Shown: positions 1-8,300 of the stretch, one piece after another
Position numbering within the stretch: position 1 is the stretch's first letter
Layout: every line of letters starts with the position of its first letter
Source of the DNA: CAZBEL01 sp964628055
GTDB lineage: Bacteria > Fidelibacterota > Marinisomatia > Marinisomatales > TCS56
Length of the DNA: 28,863 bases
Direction of reading: 5' to 3'
NCBI GenBank assembly: GCA_964628055.1
Contig: CAZVNL010000030.1
Coordinates: forward strand, 1-28,863
Notes under the pieces: generated by a model
Seen by the model: the letters and a program-made list of their open reading frames with translations, nothing else
Databases searched by the model: none
What the model was told of the DNA's origin: nothing
Translations under genes and position numbers: made by a program

Positions 1-41
1 TAATTTGCACAACGGGTTATTGTTCATAAGTCATAAGCCTT

Positions 42-168
42 CTAACGGCACAACTCAACGTCTGCGGGATTTTTCACCACTGAACTTTCTCAAGCATACT
101 GAGCTTTTTTCTTCACAAAAATAAAATTTGGCTCCACGCATTCGCAGTCCGCTGGAGTGAGTGGTTAG
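42..168. repeat. attC-like imperfect palindrome
   Basis: This 127-bp stretch has nested complementary blocks. CTAAC (42-46) pairs with GTTAG (164-168), ACTCA (53-57) with TGAGT (158-162) and CTGCG (62-66) with CGCAG (143-147), enclosing a variable AT-rich centre. The order of blocks and the CTAAC/GTTAG ends are those of integron attC recombination sites. The lipoprotein gene on the minus strand stops 28 bp away, which is where an attC would lie relative to its cassette ORF. The core triplet GTTAG is followed by C or A in a way that does not match the usual GTTRRRY exactly, and no integrase is in view. It could instead be another family of intergenic palindrome. Confidence 0.35.
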
Positions 169-195
169 CTAGCATTTATTGCACTAGCGACCAAT

Positions 196-630
196 TCAAA
201 TTCTTACTGCTTCAAACGATCCACGATTGGTGATACCAGCAAAACTTGTCCAAATCCACTCACCCTTGTAGTGGCCATTTTCAATTATTCCGTTTAGCTG
301 AAGGTTATTGTCAACATATTGAGGATTCAACTCAACCCAAACGCGCTCTTGGTCGATTACTCCAACAAGATTGCCATTCCCCACTTGGGGGCCGATATTG
401 TGTGGATTGCCAATTTTTTCGAGATGCCATTCACCCGTGATATTTAGCGAACCCTCATAATTGAGTGTGAGCCACCCTTTGACAATTGCCACTCCGGTTG
501 AATCGTAGCTTGTATATTGATAAGCTCCTGGGGGAATAGGTCCCAAACTAAGGTCATCCGAATTTTTATTGCAGCCAAGTATAAGACCAATCATTAGGGC
601 CATCCAACCTATGAAGATTGATTCTTTCAT
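196..630 (-). CDS. small predicted lipoprotein, unknown function
   Basis: The 144-residue product begins with a short basic segment and a hydrophobic stretch ending in a lipobox (I-L-G-C, Cys20), so it is predicted to be exported and lipid-anchored. The rest is rich in Gly, Asn and Trp with alternating short strands (for example GEW and KGEW motifs), as in small beta-rich lipoproteins; I do not recognise a named family. No clear ribosome-binding site precedes the ATG. The gene stands alone in an AT-richer region and is bracketed by attC-like sequences, so it may be a mobile cassette gene. Function cannot be assigned. Confidence 0.7.
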   Translation of the reverse strand: MKESIFIGWMALMIGLILGCNKNSDDLSLGPIPPGAYQYTSYDSTGVAIVKGWLTLNYEGSLNITGEWHLEKIGNPHNIGPQVGNGNLVGVIDQERVWVELNPQYVDNNLQLNGIIENGHYKGEWIWTSFAGITNRGSFEAVRI

Positions 631-669
631 AATCGGTTCAAATTCATTTTAGGTTTATAGCGATGCCAG

Positions 670-689
670 CTAACAGTCTCAACATGCGG
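670..689. repeat. second copy of attC-like end
   Basis: CTAAC (670-674), CTCAAC (678-683) and TGCGG (685-689) repeat, in the same order, the blocks seen at 42-67 on the other side of the lipoprotein gene. A further CTCAAC lies at 819-824. A matching distal arm is only weakly visible (GTTAC at 803-807). Read on the minus strand, this would be the end of the preceding attC, about 40 bp before the start of the lipoprotein gene, as in cassette arrays. The stretch 631-879 shows no convincing gene. Confidence 0.25.
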
Positions 690-879
690 AACCTTTTGCT
701 TCCTATCACCCCTAGAGACTGGAAAAGATAACCATCTATTGCGATATTATGATAGAAATATGGGGAAACGATTGGTATTTCTCCACCTATTGCGAACCAA
801 TTGTTACTGGTAAAGACTCTCAACACCTTACAAAAGGAAAATTATGGAATTAAATGACCAACTTCAAACCAAATATATT

Positions 880-1249
880 CCTGACCGGGATTTGAACCTC
901 ATGGCTCAGGGGCGGCCGGTAAGGGCTGAAATCGCCCGTGATAACCGTTAGGGTTTGAGAGGGTAAATGGGTACCTTTTGTCCCTGCTTTTCACCGGCTA
1001 ATATGTGGCCTATGTACAATATGATCGTAATGTTATACAAATAATCCCTTGTTTTTCAACAGAGCATACTTTAATTGAAAAAGCCAACACACCCGTTGCA
1101 GCCACAGATTTCGTGATCCCCTCCAGGGGGGGAATGGGCTCTTGGATCAGCCCATGTCGTTTCCGAAACAGGACCCCCACAATGCGCCTGGCCAGCCAAT
1201 CCACCGTGTCCCACCAGGACCGGATTCGCAGGGGTTTCAGCCACAACCC
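880..1249 (-). pseudogene. AlkD-type DNA alkylation repair glycosylase remnant
   Basis: On the minus strand one frame (about 1249 down to 1132) reads LKPLRIRSWWDTVDWLA and continues to a HGLIQEPIP segment. This matches the AlkD-family block around SWWDTVD-(hydrophobic)-G-x-x-(h)-x-(K)H-x-x-LI. At a run of seven G on the plus strand (1126-1132) the reading shifts, and the next frame continues the family with NLWLQR and LFQLKY (AlkD has NIWLQRAAILFQLKY) until a TAA at 1033-1035. Farther down, a third piece (ALTGR, stop, AMRFK, near 885-930) resembles the family's C-terminal 'LSxREALxxxK' segment. The N-terminal half is missing and at least two stops or frameshifts are present. AlkD proteins are HEAT-repeat glycosylases that excise alkylated bases. 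The family call rests on remembered motifs. Confidence 0.72.
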
Positions 1250-1277
1250 TGGTACCGCTGTAAGGCCCGGAAAGAGC

Positions 1278-1676
1278 TCAGCGGTCCGGTACGATCTTAA
1301 CGTATACTTTCCGCTGTCGGGGACCGTCAAAATCACACAGAAAGATTCCCTGCCAGGTACCTAAGACCAGGCGTCCCTGCTCAATAATCACCGTCTCCGA
1401 AGAACCTACGAGACTGGTTTTGATGTGACTGTCCGCATTCCCCTCCCGATGATGATATCCCCGGTTATAAGGAACCAAGGCAGCCAACTGGTTCTGAATA
1501 TCCCGTACCACATCGGGATCGGCATGTTCGTTTATGGTAATCCCACAAGTGGTATGGGGCACGTAAACCGTGACCAGCCCCTCGTGAATCTGGGCCTCGG
1601 ACACCAACACTTGAACACGGTGAGTAATGTCCACAAAATCCACCCGTTGTGCGGTGGAGACGTGTAAAATCTGCAT
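1278..1676 (-). CDS. yjbQ: YjbQ/UPF0047 family protein
   Basis: The product (132 residues) is a full-length member of the YjbQ (UPF0047, 'secondary thiamine-phosphate synthase enzyme') family. Diagnostic residues are HTTCGITINEHAD (about 41-53), HHREGNADSHIKTSLVG (about 75-91), and a closing LGTWQGIFLCDFDGPR-type segment. E. coli YjbQ has weak thiamine-phosphate synthase activity when overexpressed, but the physiological role of the family is unsettled. I chose the ATG at 1674-1676 because a strong GGAGG (complement of 1685-1689) lies 8 nt upstream. An earlier in-frame ATG at 1689-1691 would overlap that ribosome-binding site. The gene is followed directly by the alkD remnant and preceded on the same strand by a GNAT gene, 56 bp away. 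Confidence 0.92.
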   Translation of the reverse strand: MQILHVSTAQRVDFVDITHRVQVLVSEAQIHEGLVTVYVPHTTCGITINEHADPDVVRDIQNQLAALVPYNRGYHHREGNADSHIKTSLVGSSETVIIEQGRLVLGTWQGIFLCDFDGPRQRKVYVKIVPDR

Positions 1677-1731
1677 CTTATTATCCTCCATTGTACCTGC
1701 GTTAACCGTTCAATTCGGCCAACTAAATTAG

Positions 1732-2163
1732 TTATAAAAGCTTCTCTAACCAGATACGTGTTTCTTCCACCGGGTGCTGCGAAACGGTTCGCAGGATTTG
1801 GTAGCCGCGCTTTTGGAGCAATCCCAACATCGCCTTGTATTTCCGGCGTGTTTTGATCGTCACCCGGGAATACCCCTCCTGGCGGGCCCACTGTTCCTGG
1901 CGCGCCGCCAGCCGATCCCCAATCCCCTGCCAGCGAAACTGGGGGAGTACGCCCCCCATCCAACTATAAAAGGCGCCTTCCCGCTCGTAGCCTACTTTAA
2001 ACCCCACCGGCCGCCCGTTAACGTATGCGGTGAGGATATAATGGGGAACTCCTGCCAACCGACGCTTATATTCAGCGACGCCATAGGGAGCCTTAAACTC
2101 GGGAATCTGCCGGGAAACAGTAATAGCGTCCGCTAACTGTTGTTCTTTAATAACGACTTTCAT
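1732..2163 (-). CDS. GNAT family N-acetyltransferase
   Basis: The 143-residue product has the layout of a single-domain GNAT acetyltransferase: an N-terminal helix pair, the strand segment YILTAYVNGRPVGF, then motif A (about residues 68-98) with the acetyl-CoA loop read as Q-F-R-W-Q-G-I-G. A C-terminal 'LLQKRGYQILRT' strand-helix segment is typical of the fold. Members transfer an acetyl group from acetyl-CoA to an amine; the acceptor cannot be told from sequence. The gene probably shares a transcript with yjbQ downstream. A 13-bp palindrome (AACTAAATTAGTT, 1721-1733) covers its stop codon, but has no T-run to make it a terminator. Confidence 0.85.
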   Translation of the reverse strand: MKVVIKEQQLADAITVSRQIPEFKAPYGVAEYKRRLAGVPHYILTAYVNGRPVGFKVGYEREGAFYSWMGGVLPQFRWQGIGDRLAARQEQWARQEGYSRVTIKTRRKYKAMLGLLQKRGYQILRTVSQHPVEETRIWLEKLL

Positions 2164-2233
2164 GGGGAAGATTAGCCAGTCGGGGTTAGAGGGAGGGCTC
2201 TTTTAGGGGCCAAATCTCGTTCCTTCTTAAAGG

Positions 2234-3484
2234 TTACGTCTTGCGCTCCTTCTTGCGGGCGGCGGGAAAGAGAATATTATTCAAGATCAGTCGGTAGCCG
2301 GGGGAGTTACGGTGTAGTGAAAGGTCCGTGGGCGGGTCACCCACAAAATGCTGGTAATCCTCGGGATCGTGGCCTCCTAAAAAGGTAAACGTTCCTTTTC
2401 CAAAATTGCCGTGGAGATATTTCACCTGTGGGGAGGCCGGGTCTTCGCCCATAATGAGAACGTGTTTTTTGATTCGCTCCCGGTTAAAGCCGGTGGTCTG
2501 ACCCATGAACCCCTTAATTACCGACACGTGGTCCTGGGTAAGCATGGTGGGGACCGGGTCGTACTTGGCGGAGAATTCGAAGAGGGTGAAATAGTCCGCC
2601 TCCGCCCCTCGCAGCACGGGATTGTTGCTGGGGGGGTAATCAATATCGGAGAATTCATAGACCAGAGGATCCGTGATGATGGTAAAATCGGTAAAGGCGA
2701 AGGTTTTAGAATAATCCAATTTTTCTTGGGCCTGGGGGTCGGCTGGGGAGCGGTCGAAAACGGTTTCTACGGCGTCAAAGCCTTCTTCCGCCAGGGCGAT
2801 GTCGTACGAATCGGTGGCTGAACACATGGCGAAGAGAAACCCCCCCTGGGCTACATAGGACTTGATCACCCGGGCCACGGCTTTTTTCTCTTCATGAACG
2901 GTGGGGTAGCCCAGACGCTGGGCCAGGGCTTCGAACTGCTGCTGTTGGGCAATATACCACGGCGCCTGGCGGTAGTTGCGGTAAAACTTGCCATATTGAC
3001 CGGTGAAATCTTCATGGTGGAGATGAAGCCAATCGTAATCCTTGAGGGCCCCTAAAAAAACCTGTTCGTCCCAGAGCGTTTCGTAGGGTATTTCCGCGTA
3101 CGTGAGCGCCAGGGTAACCGCATCGTCCCAGGGCTGTTTGTTGGAGGGCGTGTAGATGGCGATGCGCGGGGCCTTTTCCAGCAAGACCACATCCATGTTG
3201 TTTTCTTCAATGGTAGCGTAGATTTTGAGTACTTCCCCGGCCGATATAAGTTCGGTAGTGACCCCGCGTAAACGGCATTCCTGCTCAATCATGGGTAAGG
3301 CTTCGGTTAAAAAGGATCCCCCGCGGTAATTCAAAAGCCACTCCACATTCATTCCCTGTTGCAGGACCCAGTACGCCACGCCGTAAGCCTTCAGGTGGTC
3401 TTTCTGGGCCAGACCCATGGGAATGAGCAACTTCTGCGCCATTCCCCATTGGAAAAGCAGTAAAAAGAGACTAAGCCGGATCAT
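2234..3484 (-). CDS. exported GATase-like protein ('asparagine synthetase B' type)
   Basis: The 416-residue protein starts with a signal peptide (cleavage near Ala16-Gln17). A Rossmann/flavodoxin-like region follows, with RIAIYTPSN (107-115), the signature LHLHHEDFTGQYGKFYRNY (about 153-171) and a GGFLFAMCSATDSYDIA segment (214-230). The last has the shape of a class-I glutamine-amidotransferase/DJ-1 nucleophile elbow with Cys221. The C-terminal part has HGNFGKGTFTFLGGHDPED. Relatives in Bacteroidota and Marinimicrobia are commonly labelled 'asparagine synthetase B', but I see no synthetase domain and would not carry that function over. The ATG follows the stop of the upstream TPR gene directly (TAAATG), with GGAGGG as ribosome-binding site, so the two are translationally coupled. 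It is last in the DUF4159 operon. Confidence 0.75.
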   Translation of the reverse strand: MIRLSLFLLLFQWGMAQKLLIPMGLAQKDHLKAYGVAYWVLQQGMNVEWLLNYRGGSFLTEALPMIEQECRLRGVTTELISAGEVLKIYATIEENNMDVVLLEKAPRIAIYTPSNKQPWDDAVTLALTYAEIPYETLWDEQVFLGALKDYDWLHLHHEDFTGQYGKFYRNYRQAPWYIAQQQQFEALAQRLGYPTVHEEKKAVARVIKSYVAQGGFLFAMCSATDSYDIALAEEGFDAVETVFDRSPADPQAQEKLDYSKTFAFTDFTIITDPLVYEFSDIDYPPSNNPVLRGAEADYFTLFEFSAKYDPVPTMLTQDHVSVIKGFMGQTTGFNRERIKKHVLIMGEDPASPQVKYLHGNFGKGTFTFLGGHDPEDYQHFVGDPPTDLSLHRNSPGYRLILNNILFPAARKKERKT

Positions 3485-5392
3485 TTAGCCCTCCAATTTA
3501 GCATTTATTTCTCTCAAATGAAGCCGCACGGGTTCGGCCAGCATGGAATTGGGGTATTCCTTCAACAGGCGATGATAGTAGCGGCGGGCTTCCTGAGGAT
3601 TTTCTTCCCGGCGCTCGGTGATTTCCCCCAGAAGGACCAAGCCTTGAGCAGCCCAGGGTGTGTCGCGGAGCCCTTCGGCCAACTGTTCGGCCAGCTCGAA
3701 TTGATCGTGGGACAACCGCAGGGTGGCCTCCCGAAAAGTGACCAACGGCACGATGGCCGCCTGCGGCGTTCGTTCCCGGATAAAAGCCAACACTTCCGCC
3801 GCCTCGGTAACCTTGGCCTGACGCAATAACAGCTCCGCCTGGAGAAACATCTGGAAGGCCGTGGAATCCGGTGGCTGGTCCGGTTTATAATAAGTGGCCA
3901 ACAGGTCCTGGAGTTCCAACAGGTCATTAAAATAGAGTTCCTCGCTGGGACTTACTTTCACTAGGGAATCGACGAGTGCCTGGGCGGCAGGCACGGCTCC
4001 AGATAGTAACGCTACCAAAATAGTTTTCATGACGAAAGGCGTCAGGCGGGTCTTGTTGGAAGGTGTTAGCACGGGACTGGCGAAATACGTCCGCGCCAAC
4101 TCAAGATCTCCCCGGGCAATGTAGAGGTCCCCCAAGCGTAAGTTAATTTGCTCCCGGAGACGGGGCACCGGCTCCGCGGCCAATGCCGCCAGGAAGGAGC
4201 GACGGGCCCCGTCAAAATCCTGGTTGACCCGGAAAAGGATTTCTCCCAAGCGGAAATGGGCCTGGGGAGAAAAGGAGGTCTGGGGAAAACGGGTGAGAAT
4301 GGAATCATAAAGAACAAAAGTAGTTTCCAGGGAAGTCTTGGATATGTTGGCCCCTCCTAAAAAAGGGTTTTCAAAAAAGACGTTGCCCGGGTAAAAGGCC
4401 ACCAGCGGAGCCTCGTTCGAAGGCAAGATAATTTGATCTTCATAGGTCTTGGCTAAGCCCAGGAGGGCTTTGCCAAGCGTGTTAGACTGTTTCAAGGGTT
4501 GGGAGAGGAGGTCCTGGTAAGCCTCGATCGCCAGATTAAACTGTCCTTCCAGACGGAGATTATTGGCAAAGCGTAGCCACCGTTGTTGGTCGCTGGGGCT
4601 GGCAAATCCCAATTGGCGGTTCTGGATCAAGGCCTTGCGATATTGACCGGTTTTAAAGTAAAAAGCGCTGAGCAACTCCCGGAAGGTACGCTCCTGTTTA
4701 TGCAGGTTTTCTAAAAGTTGCTGCTCGATGATAGGCTGTGATTCCTGTTCGTCACTCATGAGCAACAGCCTGTTTTGAACGAACTGTTTTTGCTGGGGCT
4801 GGAACAGGAGCAGGAGTATATATTCTTCCAGGGCCTTGTTGTAGGTGCGTCGGAGATAGTAGTAGTTCCCCAATTCCGCGGCCATAAAAGCCGCCTGGTG
4901 GAAGCGCTCCCGGCCACGCTGCACCAACGATTCCAAATCATCGGTTAACCCCATGCGGCTGTAAGTTTGCGCCAGGAGGCGATAGACCCGTTTTCCCGAA
5001 CCAGGTCGCGCCTCCATCTCCTGCCAGAGCTTGCGAGCCATACTTTTTTTCTGCGACAGGTAATAGATTTCCCCTAATTCGATCTGGGCGGAGAGGTCGC
5101 CTGGCACGTTGGCTAACCATTGTTGCAAGAGTTGGAGCGTGGCTTCGTAATCCTTTTCGCGCTTTAAGATATTTTTCAATTGCTGATAGGCCCGGCGGTT
5201 GGTGGGATCGGACTGTAAAATGGTTTCGTATATTTTCCGGGCATCCTCAAGATTACCGCGACGCTCGATGAGAAAGGCTTCTTGGAGAGCACTTCGACTG
5301 AGGGAGTGCGTTTGGGACAACGCCCCAGCGGGAGCCAGAATCGCCAGCCCCAGGAATAAAAGGCTCAAGGGTCGGTAATAAGGGGTTCCCAT
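3485..5392 (-). CDS. exported TPR-repeat protein
   Basis: The 635-residue product has an N-terminal signal peptide (hydrophobic stretch about 9-25, ending GALSQ) and then an all-helical body of tetratricopeptide repeats. Examples are 'NLEDARKIYETILQSDPTNRRAY' near residues 45-70, repeats around 'FRLGEILFRVNQDFDGARRSFLAALAAEP', and a last one, 'EARRYYHRLLKEYPNSMLAEPVRLHL'. TPRs bind other proteins, so a scaffold role in the periplasm is likely. The stop and start codons sit 0-1 bp from those of the neighbouring operon genes, which indicates coupled expression with the DUF4175-like membrane protein and the GATase-like protein. The partner is inferred, not shown. Confidence 0.85.
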   Translation of the reverse strand: MGTPYYRPLSLLFLGLAILAPAGALSQTHSLSRSALQEAFLIERRGNLEDARKIYETILQSDPTNRRAYQQLKNILKREKDYEATLQLLQQWLANVPGDLSAQIELGEIYYLSQKKSMARKLWQEMEARPGSGKRVYRLLAQTYSRMGLTDDLESLVQRGRERFHQAAFMAAELGNYYYLRRTYNKALEEYILLLLFQPQQKQFVQNRLLLMSDEQESQPIIEQQLLENLHKQERTFRELLSAFYFKTGQYRKALIQNRQLGFASPSDQQRWLRFANNLRLEGQFNLAIEAYQDLLSQPLKQSNTLGKALLGLAKTYEDQIILPSNEAPLVAFYPGNVFFENPFLGGANISKTSLETTFVLYDSILTRFPQTSFSPQAHFRLGEILFRVNQDFDGARRSFLAALAAEPVPRLREQINLRLGDLYIARGDLELARTYFASPVLTPSNKTRLTPFVMKTILVALLSGAVPAAQALVDSLVKVSPSEELYFNDLLELQDLLATYYKPDQPPDSTAFQMFLQAELLLRQAKVTEAAEVLAFIRERTPQAAIVPLVTFREATLRLSHDQFELAEQLAEGLRDTPWAAQGLVLLGEITERREENPQEARRYYHRLLKEYPNSMLAEPVRLHLREINAKLEG

Positions 5393-5393
5393 C

Positions 5394-8300
5394 TTAGGGC
5401 CAGACCTCAGTATTCACCGTATCCGGAGTTGGAATTCCGGGGGTGTAAGTTGCCGGATTAAATTCCTGACTCAAGGTGTGGAAATAACGCCGGATCATTT
5501 CCTGATAATCCCGGGGATAACCGGATTTGAGGGCCCGATTCAGGGCTTCCAGGGCTAGGTCCTGGCGCTGTCCCAAGTCAGCGGGCAGTCCGGCAGGTCC
5601 CGGGGTCACTACCTGCACCGCCGTGCGAGAGGTGCGCTTCTCCTGCATCCCCCGCTGGGTTAGGGAGCGTTGACTATCCAGCATGCGGGAAAGGATTCGC
5701 TCCTGGCGCTTTACCGTTTTGCGGGTCACGTTACCGGCCTGGAAGTCCTTAAGAACTTCGTCCATTCCCTGGGCAATACCGCTCAGGTCACCCATGCCTT
5801 GCTTACCACTGCTGCGCATTTCCTGCAGGAGTTCCTGAAGGGATTTACGCACCTGTTGTTGTTCCTGGAGGAGACGCTGCAGCAGTCCACTGCGGGCCGC
5901 CACGGTCATCTGACCCAGGGCCAGTTGCCAACTGCGACTGTTGATCCCTTGCTGTTGACCGGCCATTTCTTGCATGCGCTGGAGAAACTGCTCGAAACCG
6001 CTGGCCGATCCTGAGGATTGCATTTGTCGGATTGACTGTAGCACGACCTGGGCCGCCTCATTCAAAGCCGTCATTGCCCCCTTTTGGTTGCGTTGAGCCC
6101 CCTGACTATTGCGCTGGGCCAGTTTTTCTTTAGCCTGCTCCATCTGGGCGTAGGCGCGGCCCATGGCCCGGCCCAGCTCCGGCGTTACGGCAAACGTCTC
6201 CCGGGAAAGGTCCATGGCGGCGCTCATGATTTGACGGAGTTGATCCTGCAAGACTTGCTGGCTGCTGGCAATTTGTGTCAGGCGGGAAGAATTCCGCGGC
6301 AACTGCTCCGTCACCGAGCCTAACCCCTCCTGGGACTTAGAAAGGGTCAGCACTTTACGCAGTAGGGACCGGAACCGGGCGGCCATTTCCGCTACGGATT
6401 GTTCCTGGAACTGCCGCTGTAATTCCATGACCGATTCCTGGAGCGCTTCTAAATCCTCAAGCGCCTGTTGGCTGGACTGTCGGGCAGCACCCGTTTTACC
6501 CTGTTGCAACTGTTGGGCAATTTGTTTGAGCATCATTTCAATCCGCTCTGTTAGATCAGATTGCGCCAGTTCAGCCAGCTCCTTGGCAATTTGGGGATTG
6601 AATGGTTGCAAGGCGTCCTCGGCCTGTTCCATGGTTTTTTGGAGCGCGGAAAATTCCTCCCCAAGGCGGCGTTCTTCCTCGCTCAAGCGGGAAAGGTCGG
6701 CCCGGGAGGATTCCGCGTCAACCGCTGGAATTTGCTCCTTCAGATGATCCTGTTGTTTCAGCAATTGTTCTAAGCGCTTGTTGATCTCCTCCAAGGATTG
6801 TTCAGCCCGAATACGCTTGAAAATATCGATGAAGCGGTCCAGATCGGCCTCAATCTGATCCACATTTTCGGCCAAATCTTTAACGGCCTGAAGGAGGTCT
6901 TTCACCTCCATATTCTCCAGGGCTTCTTCCACGGCCGATAGCTTTTTGAGTATCTCCGGAGAGAAGGTCTCCTCCACCAGCTTGGACAATTCTCTGAATT
7001 TGGCCAGTAAATCCTCATCGAACAAGGCGTGCTTTTCTGAAGCTTGTTGAAGGGTTTCCAACTGGTCAACAATCTCCTGGAGAGCCTCGATTTCTTTCCG
7101 GGCTTTTTCGACGAGGTCTTTGACACCCTGTTCCTGCTCCCAATCTAACCGCTCTTCGGCCTTCATGAGATCCAGTTTGGTTTCCTCAATTTGTTGGCGC
7201 AAGGAAGTTACCTCTTCCCGTGTGGCGGTCACCTTATCTAAGACCGCGCCTTGTTGGCTCTCCATGGCACGGTACAAATCGGCCAGGGAGGGCAAGCGCG
7301 CCACGAAAGTGTCCGAGAGGTACTTCTTGGGTCCCGAGATATTATCGTTGTCGTAAAGCTCGAAATGGTAGTGTACCTCGTCTTCTGGCATAAGGTTCAA
7401 ATCGGACAGGTCCCACAGACTCACAAGCTCCTGACTCAACTGTTTTGGATCGGGAATGGGAATGGTAAAAATAGAAATAAACGGTTCCGCCTGGATGTAA
7501 GTGGGACGCTGGAGTTCATATCCCACCTGGAGATTGGAAAAACCATAGTCATCCTCGATTTGTAGCTGGAGGGGAATGAGCAGATCGCTCCCTAACGCGA
7601 CGATGGGAGGTGGTTGGATGACCCGCAGGTCCGGGGGAAAATCGGGGAGTACCTCCACGCGGTAGGGGATTGGATTTTGATTGGTAATACCCCGTTCATC
7701 CTCTAACGTAACCGTAAACTGACCTTCCTCCTCAATGGTAAAACGTCCATTAGCGCGGTATTGATTCACGGAAAAAGGAATGATCGTACGGTTAAAGGTC
7801 AGAGTACAGGTACGCAACCGTCGATTACTGGTGAGGTCGACCTCCACCAGGGAACCTTTAAGCCCTTTAACGCTGGCAAGATTGGCCTCCTGGACTTCCA
7901 CTGGTAGGCCGGAATAAGGGGGCGGCACGATTTTAATGGTAAAGGTTTCCATAATGGGTCGATCGGTGACGGAGATGGAGTAGACGGGGGTGGAGACTTC
8001 CCGCCAGGCCTGCCAGAAATGCCGGGCGGAGTAATAGCCCCGATAACGATAATCCCGGTCCACCTCGGTGAGGGAAAACGCGTAGGTCCCCAACGAATCC
8101 GGCGCCGCAGCCAGAGTTTTTACGGTATCCGTGGCGGTTGGTAGCTGCCGGGATCGCAGTTCCAGGTAGAGGGAATCCGGCGTGGCGCCCCGGGTCATGA
8201 ACCTCAGTTCTGTAGAAGCGCCTCCCAACAAATGGATATTACCCGTGAGGCTTTCAATCTTGAAGGGGAGCGGCGCCTGAAAGGTAGTGCGAGGATGGGT

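Noticed and set aside
644..826. 60-codon open frame on the minus strand
   Set aside because: It covers the repeated attC-like blocks, has no ribosome-binding site and resembles no known protein.
881..899. tRNA 3'-end-like string on the minus strand (T-loop-like TTCAAAT)
   Set aside because: The flanking bases do not form a T-stem or an acceptor stem, no anticodon arm follows, and the same bases encode the AMRFK segment of the AlkD remnant.
1134..1155. Hairpin ATGGGCT...AGCCCAT as a possible terminator
   Set aside because: The 7-bp stem lacks a T-run on either strand and lies within the alkD remnant.
1005..1364. Open frame of 119 codons on the plus strand
   Set aside because: It overlaps the yjbQ gene and the alkD remnant, its amino-acid composition is not protein-like, and no ribosome-binding site precedes it.
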